A stretch of DNA of 64,000 bases from Chytridium lagenaria. Its lineage: Eukaryota; Chytridiomycota; Chytridiomycetes; Chytridiales; Chytridiaceae. Position 1 is the first letter of the stretch, and the number at the start of each line of letters is the position of its first letter. Where the stretch lies: NCBI GenBank assembly GCA_025449115.1, contig JAHLKC010000015.1, positions 1 to 64,000 on the forward strand. The letters are read 5' to 3'. The notes under the pieces are model-generated. The model did not search any database. It was not told where the DNA came from and saw only the letters and a list, made by a program, of their open reading frames with translations. This document shows positions 47,301-58,177 of the stretch, one piece after another. Position numbers and translations under genes: made by a program.

Positions 47301-50071
47301 TCGCCTCAGGTTTCGCCTCTACATTAACAAGTATACGATAACAACCCCTCACAACCTCCTCCAAAGCTTTATAACAATCCATCGTCCTTTTCGCCGTTTT
47401 ATCAAGCAACGCAAGCCTCTCAAACCCATCCAACTTCCCAATCGTCTTGATATCCATCATCGCCTTGATTTTTGCAAATTCGTTATGATGCATCTCTAAC
47501 GCCAGCTTCGACTCTAACGCTACTTTGCAGCAATGCAAACAAATATCTTGGGAAAGGTACCTTAGAAATGTCGCACTAGTCTCTTCATCGATAAGATGCG
47601 TCACTTTGGGAACTTGGAGTAGACGTTCGCCTATATTTGCCAACTTTACGCCTAAATCCACGTTCTCACGATGCAACGGTGGGATGAATGTCGACACAAA
47701 ACCAGGAGAAACCCAAGTACGATCTTTATCAACAGATTCCTCAAAGAACGTCCACACGACCTCCATGTGTTCGTTTTCATGTTTAATTTGTTTCAACGCC
47801 ACGTCCATGGACGAGAGGGTTGCCTTAAGAAGTTCAGAGAGAGGTGTTGCCTGTGATGTCCAGTTTGATGTGATAGCTTTTTGGAGACTGACGAGAAGAT
47901 GATCGACTGGAAAGGAGGTGAGGTTGTCAATCCCGAGAGAGAAAAGAGCGTTGAGGGTGTTGCAGAGGAACGTGAACATGGGATTTGATTTTGGGGTGAA
48001 TTTGCGGAGGTCAGAAATCAGGGGAATCCCAGACGTCCGATGTACGGGGTGTTGGAAAATGCAGTAAGGAGGGAGATAAGATTGGGTTTTGTCAACGCTG
48101 ATGTTTGTTTGCGTTTTAAAGGATCAACTACGAAAGTCGGTTAGAAAAAGACTTTTGATAACATTACCTTCCAGTTTTAGTTTAGTTGATGCGTCGTCCA
48201 CTAACTCCAGTAAAGCATTTTGACGGTAATCAAACGGTTCATGTTGTTTAATGGACGACACAATACGATCATCCCAAATCACCAAGAACACATCCCCATC
48301 CAAATCCCCACCGTTACACATATCAGCAGCAGGTCGCGTCCCTTCCACCGAAAAGACAAGCACGTCCACCAAATGATTGAGATGCGGTTGATCCACTGCC
48401 TCTAAAACAACAATATCACCAGGGTGATAACACGGATTCCTCATCACGCACACTTTTCCGCGAATCGTCTTTGCAGTTGGCCCTTCAGAACTCGTTGATG
48501 GCATCGAAACCCTCACGAAACACTGTCCTTCACGCAGCTGACCCCACACGTCTGCAACACCAAACAGACGTCGCGAGCCTAGCAAAGGAAGGAAAAATCT
48601 ACGCCTGGAATCTTCAAAGTCCAACTCGCCGTCATCGTCGTAAGAATTATCTTTTAACCGTTTGGACCAGCTCGACGTCTCAGAGTCTCGGAATTGCTTT
48701 AACCCACGCCACATTTTGCGGAGCGTTACTTCACGGAGGTTGTCTTCTTCAGGAAGACGGAGCGTTAAAACCAGCTTGTACAGAACATCATGGCGGCCCC
48801 GGAGGAAGAGGAAGTCCATCGCGGCCCACACATCGGCCAACATGTGGGTGAGTGCGGAAACGTATTGCGCGTAAAGGTTCTGAAGCGTCTATTGTCATAA
48901 ATGACGTCAACAAAGTTCATATACATATACATACAGAAAAAAAAAAACCTACCGTTGCGTTGACCCCACGTTCCAACAGCAGCGCTGCGACTTGAGCGTT
49001 GATGATCCCGCATGCCTCTGGTTTCGAATGGCCTATAATGGCCAGATGCAGCTTTGGACCATAGAGTACAGACGTGAGCTTTTTTGTCTGCATTCGATTC
49101 CTCATTTCATTCGCAATAGCTTCATCCGCTGCAGAACTTCCTCCAGGAGACCAATAGTCATAGCTCTCTAAGCTTAATTTTGGATCTTGGACCTCCAATT
49201 TTCGCATAGACTCTCGAACAACGATAGTACGTTTTCCCGACATCTTTGGATCAACAACTAACACTCCCTTAACACCTGCCATACGAATCTGCAAAACACT
49301 CGGAATGGACGTAGAATTAGAATTGTTGCCGGAAGACACAACACCGCGGTGTTGCTCCCACAGAAAAGATGCAGCATCCACAGAGACCCTTCCACACCCA
49401 TCCGTAAAACAATACCCATCTCTTTCGATATCCACTTCTACCTTCACCTCCATCCTTGACAACGTCACCACTTTTGGAAGATGATTGAACAGCAATCCAG
49501 CGTATTTTATGTATTTCGCTGCAGTCTTGCATCGCGAGAGTCCTAGCACCTCCTGAATAGGTTCAACCAATTTCCGGGGTGCCATGATACAACCACGCGA
49601 TCCATTGCTTTGACTCTTTGTGAATGCCAAAAAGCCCCATCGCTGATACCCTTTATCGAGAAAGGATGCATAGCTTTTGAGGTGGTCGTGGTTTGAGAGG
49701 TCGCCGTCGAATCTTACATAGATATAGTGCTCTCCTATCTGCAGAAGCTTTGACGCTATGCAGTTCAAAGCTTCACCACTCCCCCGAGCAGCATCGGCGT
49801 ACTTGATTTGGTTCGGACGGAATGATAGGATGGCTTTTCCCACCCGCTTTTTCTTGTCCCCGTTGCGGGTCTTGTTTCTCCCGCCATTGAAGGACGCAAC
49901 CAAAACTTTTTCAAGGTTCTTTGTAGACTGTTCTTGCTTTGATGATGTTGATGGTAGAATTCGCATGATTCGGATGTTTTGGATGACGGAGTCAGGATGG
50001 TCAAGGGACGGACTTGACGTCGCTGGCTTTAAGCCTTCACCTCTCTGTCCTGAAGACGACATTTTCCACAT
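44356..50071 (-). CDS. RNA-dependent RNA polymerase joined to a DEAH-box helicase
   Basis: Minus strand. Exon 50071-48953 holds the RdRP neck and first core part (KYIKYAGLLFNHLPKVVTL, GYCFTDGCGRVS, PSVLQIRMAGVKGVLVVDP). Exon 48888-48168 holds the second core part with the catalytic loop GGDLDGDVFLVIWD and CVMRNPCYHPGDIVVLEAVD, diagnostic of the eukaryotic RNA-silencing RdRP family. Exon 48127-47242 carries the RdRP tail and a helical linker. It splices in phase (donor 47241, acceptor ending 47185) to exon 47184-46651, which begins the helicase: GMPIYEARDSLL, SSTGSGKST (Walker A), QPRRQA, VVLDEVHE (DEVH), SAK. Exons 46571-46202, about 46141-45752, 45681-45556 and 45471-44356 add FLPTTTDIED, CTNIAETSLT, QRKGRAGRLGPG and an HA2-like tail. 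One-base slips are needed near 48018 and 46885, and the 46202/46141 junction is out of phase. The probable role is double-stranded RNA synthesis in silencing. The RdRP N-terminus is short for the family. Confidence 0.8.
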
Positions 50072-50222
50072 TCACCATCATGACACGTGCATGATGTTAT
50101 TTTAATGATGCGACACCTGTGGGAGGCGGTGTGGGAAGCGCCTACACCTTTCTGAAGACGACATTTTCCACATTCACTATATGCATGATGTCATCTAAAT
50201 GATGCGACACCTGTGGGAGGCG
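50049..50222. repeat. Partial tandem duplication over the RdRP gene start
   Basis: 50049-50131 and 50152-50222 share TGAAGACGACATTTTCCACA, GCATGATGT and ATGATGCGACACCTGTGGGA. The first copy covers the predicted start codons (50071 and 50062) and the adjacent leader; the second lies further upstream. Confidence 0.8.
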
Positions 50223-50665
50223 TTTTCGGCAGCGACTCTGCACGCAAAGAATTTTCGTTGATGGCAAGCGAGACAAGCAACAAGCAACAAGCAGCAGTCA
50301 GTTCTGAATTCCTCAAAGCTGTTTTTACTTGAAGTCGCGCCAATAGATTTTGCGTGAGAGTCACTCATCATCATTGATATAACATAATAACACGCTCGTA
50401 CTTCAACAACCGCGTTTTATATAAATAAGAACACCTCGAACATTGCAGAAAGCGGAAAACGTCCGAATGAAGGAGGGTAAAAAAGAGAAAGAATGTCGCA
50501 ATACGTGATCAGCGCAATACTCGATTGAAAATGAATGGAAAAAACGAAGCGAATGAAAATATAATCACATAATTTCTTCAGGCATCGCTCATGATTCCTT
50601 GTAGATAGTAGTTATATATAAAAGTCACCAAGCTTCACTTCACCAACGACCCTAAAATTACATCC
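50223..50665. other. Upstream region of the RdRP gene
   Basis: No gene seen. It is the 5' flank of the RdRP-helicase gene and the 3' flank of the minus-strand gene ending at 50666. Confidence 0.4.
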
Positions 50666-51228
50666 TCACCCTTTCTCAAAAGCCTCCCAATCCTTATAAA
50701 AGCCACCCCTCCACTTTCCAATAACAAATAGTCCGATTTTTAATGACTTAAAAAGAGATAAACGATCAACGGCTTCCATTAAAGATCTCGCGCTTTCCAA
50801 GGGTGGCGGAGTATATTGGTGTGTGAGTTGGGCATGCAGACGGGGAAGTTTCTCGGCGACGGAAATGAGTTGGACCGTAAGGAGGGTGTTTAAGGAGGTC
50901 TCGTGGAAATTCTTAAGCATGGATTTGTTTAACGGCTTGGAGACTGTTGTGTGAAAGTGATTATTGAATCGTGCAGATGGTTGGGAGAACGGTGTCCGAT
51001 ATCTCGTCATACGGAGACCTTGCTGAGTGTTAAGCGTGGATCGAAGGAGTACGGGACTCGGAATCGAGTTTGGGCTTCTTGCTTAACGCCGAATTCTCGT
51101 CATCGAGTTCCCTCATTTCGTCGGCCGTCTTTTTTTCATCTAGTCGAAAGTGGTATCGTCCTCTCTGACCGCGGAATCGCTGGAAGAGGGGCTCGATGGC
51201 GGGAGAGTGTTCAATAGGGTCGACATGA
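50666..51228 (-). CDS. Hypothetical small protein, frame-disrupted
   Basis: Three minus-strand pieces line up as one small protein: a Ser/Pro-rich acidic start (51228, MSTLLNTLPPSSPSSS), a charged middle (DEKKTADEMRELDDENSALS, then KKPKLDSESRTPS, a possible nuclear signal), and a helical end (KSMLKNFHETSLNTLLTVQL .. EKLPRLHAQLTHQY) finishing YKDWEAFEKG at 50666. The pieces need two frame changes or small introns that I could not place. I do not recognise the family. The layout suggests a small nuclear protein with a disordered head and a helical tail, but that is inference. Confidence 0.4.
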
Positions 51229-52081
51229 TTTGAACGGAATGATATTCCTTCTAGATAGTTTGGTCCAAGAAATTCGTGGTTCGCAAGGAGCGATTATGGG
51301 AGTTGCCCTAAATGGAGAAGAAGAGATTTTGTTGAAACTACGAGGCGTTGTAAGAGTTCCTTAAGAGGTTAGAGAGGAAATGAGGGTGTGTAATGTCAAA
51401 GAAACGACGCGACAGTAGCAGCCAATAAATCTAGAGAGCGTGCTGTCCAAAGCTTAAATTTATGATGATTCAAGTCAGGTTACGTTATCGTAGATGTGAT
51501 GGAAAGCTTTCAGCAGGTCCAAGTGAGATGAACATCAAGCCAGGCCAATGAGGAAAACGTCACAATTATAATGTGCTCGACTCGATCAACTGACTTTGTT
51601 CGACCTGACCCGCATTCCAGCATTCAGAGACTCTTGTCTATGGCCGGTGTATCTTAAGTGTTTATACATCAAAGCGGCTTATTAGTGAGTTTATTCCGTT
51701 GGAAATAGCATACACCTCATATCAACTTCTTTCCCAAGTACATCAGGCACTTCCATCGCCAACATAGTATTCTGATCACAATTCCCTACCCTCATTGCAT
51801 TTTGTAGAGCGTTACAGGGAATCGCAAGGACTTGAGGATCTGTAAAGGCTATTGCAAGCATCTCTCTGATGCTTTCGAAGAGGTGGCAAGTCGTGGTAAA
51901 AGTGGTAAAGGCAAATTCGATGGCTTATAATTGTACAGCCTCCAAGTGAGGCTGTCCCAATCGTAAATAGAACAAATTTCTTCTAGAAGAGTTTCTGAGT
52001 GTCTCCATCTGACCCCCGCTCTTTTCTGATGCCGTTCTCGCTGACGGGAAGTGGGCGGTTTCGACAAGAACCTGACACCAC
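51229..52081. other. Upstream region of LRR gene 4
   Basis: No supported gene. A minus-strand frame (51849-52067) has no features. A signal-peptide exon for the LRR gene at 52082 should lie here or at 51999-52081, but I could not identify one. Confidence 0.35.
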
Positions 52082-54149
52082 AATGACATCTGCCGCTGCG
52101 CCGGATTCAGATTGTCGGGTGTTGGCCGACGGGTTTCCTTCCCTCAACTTTGATGGCGGGTCATCGGATTCAAATGAGTGCTGCCAGACGAATGCTGACA
52201 GGGTGAAATGCGATACGGCGGGAAATGTTGTCGTATTGTAAGTAATAATTGCCTTTACTTGGATTTAAATAGCGGGGAGGGTCTCTTGGAGTCTATATGT
52301 GTTTAAATTTGCTTGCATGCATGGTGGAGTGGTCTCTTACTTAATTCTGGTGAAGGAATCTCTCGGGAGCAGGATACAAAGGTGCATTACCGGCAATCAA
52401 TAGTCTCGATAAACTTCAAGAATTGTAAGTGATATCCTGTGTTTAGTTATTGCAGAACGTCTTTTGCTAAAACTCTCGGTGGCATGGTGGCGTAGGAGAA
52501 TTGACGGTAACTTTTTCGTGGGATCGCTGCGACCATGGATTGGGGATCTGACCGCGTTGACACTACTGTGAGTTTCACTATTTCAATCATGCTATGCGTT
52601 AGAGAGAGAGCTTCTCCAGTTTGAGGTTTTTATGCGTTACAGAGAGAGTTTTCTCCAATTTGAGGTTCTTTCAAACTTACTATAATTGCTATGCAGGAAT
52701 GCCACGAACAGCAATTTCACCGGAGTCATTCCAGATGAAATTGGAAAATTGCAAGCGCTCCGCACTTTGTGAGTTCACTCATGTTGTTGTTTCTCTTATT
52801 CGCTGAACTATAAAGTTGAGGTTTCTAAGCGTGTGTTCCTTATATTCACACAGATCCTTATCGCGGAACAGAATCGGTGGCCGTATTCCAAGTACGATTG
52901 GAAGCTTGGAACGCGTTGTGACGATGTGAGTCCATGTGGTATTTTGGTTCACGGTTGCACTAGATAACCCATATTGCAATTGTAGAGACCTTTCTGATAA
53001 TGGGTTACGTGGCAGTCTCCCAAGCGAGCTCGGCAACCTTAGTCTTTTAACAACCTTGTAAGTTCACAAACTTTTTCTCCGTCATTTAATTTCTCTCGAC
53101 TAAAATTACACTACTCAGGCTGTTAAACCGGAATTTGCTCAGTGGCCCGATTCCAGATTCGCTTTCAAATCTTACTCAACTCGAACAGCTAGGTTTATCA
53201 TCGAATAAGCTTGATGGAGAGCTTCCTTCTGCATTGGGAACATTACCCAATTTGACCATGATGTGAGTCTAACCCGAAATTTGTCTTTTGTTGTTTAATC
53301 CGTTAATTTAGTGACGTGGGCTATAATTGCTTGATACCAGCATCTTTTCCGCTCTTGCAATCTCCAGATTCGAGGTGAGTCTCGGTTGTTTAATCAGGGT
53401 TTTTTAGTATCTTTGCTGAGGAGTCCCTACGCTTATAATAATCCATTCTTGTTAGATATATCCCCCAGTATACAAATTGCACCAAAGGGTTTTCAGGGGA
53501 ATTAGGAGCCCCCGTTGCCATCCCCCACTACGCAATTATCTTAATGAGTGTACTCATCCCCCTCCTGCTCGTCGCTGCCATCTGCCTTATCATCCGTTTT
53601 GCCTTCCCACATCTGTGCACCAGCGATGACGATCGCCAGTGGGAAACAATGAAGGAGCAGCTGAAACACGCAGTCCCATCAACCAGAAAAATATCACCGC
53701 CACCACCCGCTTCCATTAACACTAGCAACTTGGCCAGCGTCCCACCACCACATATGTCCTCCGCCGCCCCACTTGTCAAGTCCCATCCATCGGTATACAT
53801 TGAACCTTCACCGCCCCCATCTTCGATTCCACAACACTCCCCATTGGCATTTTCTCCTCAGGCATCCCCGTCCGCAAATTATGTCGAGCCCTCTCCTCCA
53901 CCTTCATCTTTCCCGCAAAATCAACTGTCACCTATACCATCATCCTCCACCGCTCTTGCGATCAGCCCGCCACCGAATTACTTTGCACCCGTCGTTCCGC
54001 CAAGAAAGGATCAACCGGCTATCTCGACGGCGGTGACGACAGCGAATGCAGGGGATTTGACCTCGGCGGTTCTGAGAACTAATGACAACGGCGACGCACC
54101 TGTTCAGCCTGTACCGCCTTCAAGGGGTGTATCAAAACCAACGGGTTGA
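52082..54149 (+). CDS. LRR receptor-like protein with TM and proline-rich tail, no SAM (gene 4)
   Basis: Nine exons with every phase in agreement: to 52237, 52356-52424, 52496-52567, 52697-52768, 52854-52925, 52986-53057, 53119-53262, 53312-53374 and 53456-54149. The N-cap reads SDCRVLADGFPSL .. ECCQTNADRVKCDTAGNVVVL. LRR exons are 69-72 bases, one repeat each, with phase-2 introns; exon 53119-53262 is 144 bases and holds two repeats, as if an intron was lost. Typical repeats are NFTGVIPDEIGKLQALRTL and LLSGPIPDSLSNLTQL. A Cys cap (YNCLIPAS, NCTKGFSG) precedes the membrane span (ILMSVLIPLLLVAAICLII). The 190-residue cytoplasmic tail is rich in Pro and Ser (repeated PSPPPSS), suited to SH3 or WW binding (inference). 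No SAM domain follows. The start is uncertain (51999 is also in frame) and no signal peptide is evident. Confidence 0.82.
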
Positions 54150-54805
54150 AATTGCTGTAAACAGATTTGCTTTAATTCGCCCTTTTTTTTTTTTTTCTTT
54201 TATTGGTGGACGTGGGGGGAAGGGGGTTGTTCGTGTCTTTAGGCTGGGGATCGAACTTATGTTTTCATATGAGAGAGTTAAATTGACCCCTCTACTTTTT
54301 TTTTTTTTTTCTGTTTGTTTTTCTCTTTTCTTTTGCATACCAGTCAAGTGATTTTCTCCAAAGTCTGAACTTCTTCATTTACGGAGTTGCTTTTTACTTT
54401 TTTGAGAGTTTACTCGGTTTTTTTTTCCAACATCTCCCACTTTTTCTAATATATATCTAAGTATTTTAATGTTTTATGCAACAATTACATTGGCTATAAG
54501 TGATATTCTGGTTTCTAATATTTATTCCCTTACCCTGAACATTTCATTTACGTATTCATTTCTGAGCAACTTTCTGCACAGTTTCTGAGGTGAGTTTTTA
54601 TCAAGTTTTTTTTACTAGTTATTCAATTGAATGAATTATAAGCCCATCAGCTTTCTCTATAGTATTTAATGTATTTTAAATGTATTTATTAAAAGAACAT
54701 TCTTTTTTTTTGCCAAGTCTTTTTTTAAACCCATTTTTCGTATTACTTCCACTCCTGTCCGTTTCTAGTTCTACTGCCATCAGTCTTCGTTGACGGACCT
54801 GTGCG
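54150..54805. other. Intergenic, T-rich
   Basis: 3' flank of LRR gene 4 and promoter of the GH1 gene, with several long T runs. No gene seen. Confidence 0.45.
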
Positions 54806-57618
54806 ATGCTCGTTACCAATCTACTCGCCACTCTTGTGGTGGCCTTGGGCTCATCAACTGCGCTCGTCAGTGCTCAAGCGGCTCCCAACCTTAATGTGGC
54901 TTGGGGCTTTGGTGGATGTAAGTCTCTGACTTTATTATTATATCAGGCTCTCTCCCCCGCTCATCTCTCCACTTTGTCACTGCGGATATAAGGAAGAAGA
55001 TGCCTTCAGGTATCTGTCTGTACTCGGTCACTGGTGGATGCAGACGACGGCACACTTGAGATGGCTGTGAGTCAGTGCCATCTTATGGCATTTCTAAGTT
55101 TGGGAGGGTCGTGCGATATTCATTCAAGGGGCTGTCTCAAATCACTTTCTGTTTCAAATGGACTGATGTATTTTTCACAGCTGCCTTTCAACTTGAAGGA
55201 GCATGGAATGTGGATGGTAAAGGTGTTGGCATCTATGACAGTAAGTGTCCCTTCTCCATTTTCACTGTGATTCTTACTCCTCCCCGTTTTTCTCTTCCCC
55301 GGCGATAGAATTCTATCAAGAACAGCCTGGTCATGCGAATGGAAACATTGCAGCGGGTCATTAGGTAAACAATAAAATGCCATATACACAATACTAATAC
55401 GTTCTTTTTTCTAGTAACTATCCGATTTTCTTGTTGCTGCGTAGATTTCGTCTTTCTGTCAAATATGGTACACTTACACGCCTTTCTTTACTTTCAGTGA
55501 ACGCATGCCATCCGATGTTGCCTACCTAAAGCAGTTTGGATCTACGCGTATCGGTTTTCAGTCAGGTATGAGCCACATTCCAAATTAAAACCTGATGTCG
55601 CGTCTCTTCTTTCAGTTGGCCGCGTATTCTCCCCAACTGTGGTGGCCCCGTAAACCCGCTCGGTATTGAGTTCTACAGAAAGATGCTTGATGAAGTTATC
55701 GCGAACGGTGCCGAGCCTTACTTTACAATGTTCCACTGGGATCTTCCGCAAGGTGAGTTCGTCCTCTTATCTATCATAGTCCATGTGATCTTTCTCTAAT
55801 TACCAGTCACGTCTACGTAGCATGCCAGGATCAGTTTGGTGGATTCGGGGACGAGAGAATTATTGAGGCGTTTGTCGAGTACGCTAAAGTCCTTCTGGAG
55901 AATTTTGGAGACAAGGTTACATATTGGCTTACCATCAATGAACCGGAAGCCAATTGCAAGTTTGGGTGGGAAATGGGGTTAGTTTTACTATCTTAAGTTC
56001 AATATTTTTTTTGCACTTGCACCATTGACCAGATTACTTTTCGGCAAACTTTATCCCCTTTGTATAACTTACCTTTGCCTTTTCATATTCACAGGAATAT
56101 TTGCGCCTGGAATGAAACTTGGTACCCAGATTGGAAGATTTAATTGCTTTAAAGTGGAGCCATATCATTCATGGAAGAATCGTGCAGTACGCGAGGCAGA
56201 ATTACCCTAAACCGTGGATGAAATTTGGCGTGCCTTCCATTGTTTCTTGGTACCAGGCGGGTGGTACTCAATCTCCTGCTGGTAAGTCTTCGGCATCGTT
56301 ACGCTTCTGTTTGTTCACAGTTAGCCATGCTATTCCTTTCTTGATTTTTTAATTTTGTTTTTATGAAATAGATCTTGCTGCCGCGGATTTCGTCCAGCAG
56401 AGAGATCTTTCTTGGTTTTTCGACCCCACTGTTTTTGGTGACGTAAGTTTCTCCTATTTTCTCAATTTTTTTAATGGCATTACCAATCTTTTTTTCCAAT
56501 GTCAGTGGGGAGACGCCGCAAAGTCTGATCCCAACGAAGGCAGCTTTGTACAGAACGCAGCGTTCTCGGCAGCTGAGCAAGATATTATCCGGAATACGAC
56601 TGATTTTATCGCTTTAAACTATTACTCAACCTCTGGTATTAAGTCTAATGGTGTGGCTGGTGGTTATGAGGGTGATACTCCTCCGATATCTTACGTGAGT
56701 TTGGTCTTTAAGGTTGGTTTTATTAAACAAGGTTTATTTTTCAGAGTTCTGGAAGTTGGTGGCAAAATGTTTACGCGCCTGGATTGAGATTGCTCGCAAA
56801 TTATGTTCACAAGCGGTACAATATTGATATTCATATCACCGAGATTGGTAAGATTTCGTCTCTCTTTTTCTTTTTTCCATCGAGTTGTTCGGCGTCTTTG
56901 GCTGCTCAAATAATTTTTTTTAACAAACCCTATTATATCTTTACTCGATGGCTTCGCCTTTATTAGGATACGCTGGTATTGACGAACAGTTGATGACCGT
57001 GGAGCAGTCTGTAAATAACCCGGAGCGGTTGAGGTTCTGGAGAGAGCATCTTACTGAGCTCCAGGCGGCCATTTTGAGGATAAGCTTCCTATTCGTTCGT
57101 TCCTTGCGTGGTAAGTTAGATACTCTTTTTCTAGTATCACATTTCGTTTGCTAATATTTTTGTTTTCATAAATTAGGGCGATCATGGTAATTATTCGAAT
57201 TTATCATCTTACCTTTGCTGCTGGTATTAATATGCTACTAATTTAGGATAATTTGAGTGGATTCAATACAATTCTAAATTCGGTGCTATCCACGTCGACT
57301 TTGCAAGCCCGAATCTAACGCGTACTGTCAAGAACTCAACTTACTACGTGAGGCTTTGCTTCTTTATGTTTATATTGACGTTGTTTCCCAGCTATCTGAA
57401 TTTTTCAGTAACTCGAGATCGCCGTTCCTGCTCGTCAAGCCATTTCGAGTACCACGAATGCAGTTGCTACTGCTTCTGCGACGATAACATCAGGTGGCAC
57501 TGTGAGCTCGACGTTGCCTGTTCCTGGAGCTGTTTCGACCAAGACTAGTGGATCTATAGGGAGAGTTGGAGGTTGGGTGGCAATTTGGATTGGTGTATTG
57601 GGGATGATGTTTGCGTAA
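54806..57618 (+). CDS. GH1 beta-glucosidase-like protein, secreted and GPI-anchored
   Basis: Signal peptide MLVTNLLATLVVALGSSTALVSAQA. Exon 54806-54917 splices to 55181-55240 giving WGFGGSAFQLEGAWNVDGKG, the GH1 substrate-site start. Later exons give MPSDVAYLKQFGSTRIGF, WPRILPNCGGPVNPLGIEFY, PYFTMFHWDLPQ, YWLTINEPEANCKFGW (acid/base Glu in NEP), FIALNYYSTSG, and IDIHITEIG at about 56820-56845 (nucleophile Glu kept, but TEIG instead of the usual TENG), then MDNFEW. The C-terminus is Ser/Thr-rich and ends in a hydrophobic tail (GGWVAIWIGVLGMMFA) typical of GPI anchoring, so the enzyme should sit on the outer surface. One-base adjustments are needed near 55365, 55565, 55980 and 56140. Substrate could be beta-glucosides or related; damage makes activity uncertain. 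Confidence 0.82.
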
Positions 57619-58177
57619 AATATTTGTTCTATTGATTCGTTTTTGCGGTTCTTTTTTGATATGCGGTTATACTTTTCTTTCACGTACCTTTTTTTCTGTT
57701 GCTTTTACATCCGTTTTTCCTTTTTGTGATTTTAGGCGTTCTTTTGATGTGTTTAATCCTATGCAGCTTTATTTCAATTGATTACTATATATGGCTATAT
57801 GAATGAACATGTTGCGTGTAATGTATACCGTTCGCCAAAGAATCACCCTTGCGCGACTCAATCGGTTGTAGTAACATATAAACAGAGGATAGTTGGAGGA
57901 GGAGCGTTGTTGGAGGTGTGATGTGCAAAGTTAATATTTAATGAATGTAACTTTTCACCCAAAATGAATTTAAATACCTTTTTTCAGACTCCAAGTCAAT
58001 GACAAGGCTACAAAGTTGGCGCTACTGCAGGTGGACCGTGGACGACATTTCATAATATTTCATCAGAAACAAATAAAAAATTATTGATATAAATACAATT
58101 CATTTTAAGTATTTAAGTAGACCAACCCTTCTCCGTCACTTCGATCATCACCATCAACACACCTCCTACACATAACC
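57619..58177. other. Intergenic, no gene seen
   Basis: AT-rich 3' flank of the GH1 gene and leader of the acetyltransferase gene. Confidence 0.4.

Noticed and set aside
47184..50071. RdRP and helicase as two ordinary adjacent genes
   Set aside because: No stop-plus-terminator region or new start was seen between them, and the intron at 47241-47185 keeps phase. The possibility stays open until cDNA is checked.
51849..52067. Minus-strand open frame beside LRR gene 4
   Set aside because: Short, no recognisable features, and overlaps the probable 5' region of the LRR gene.
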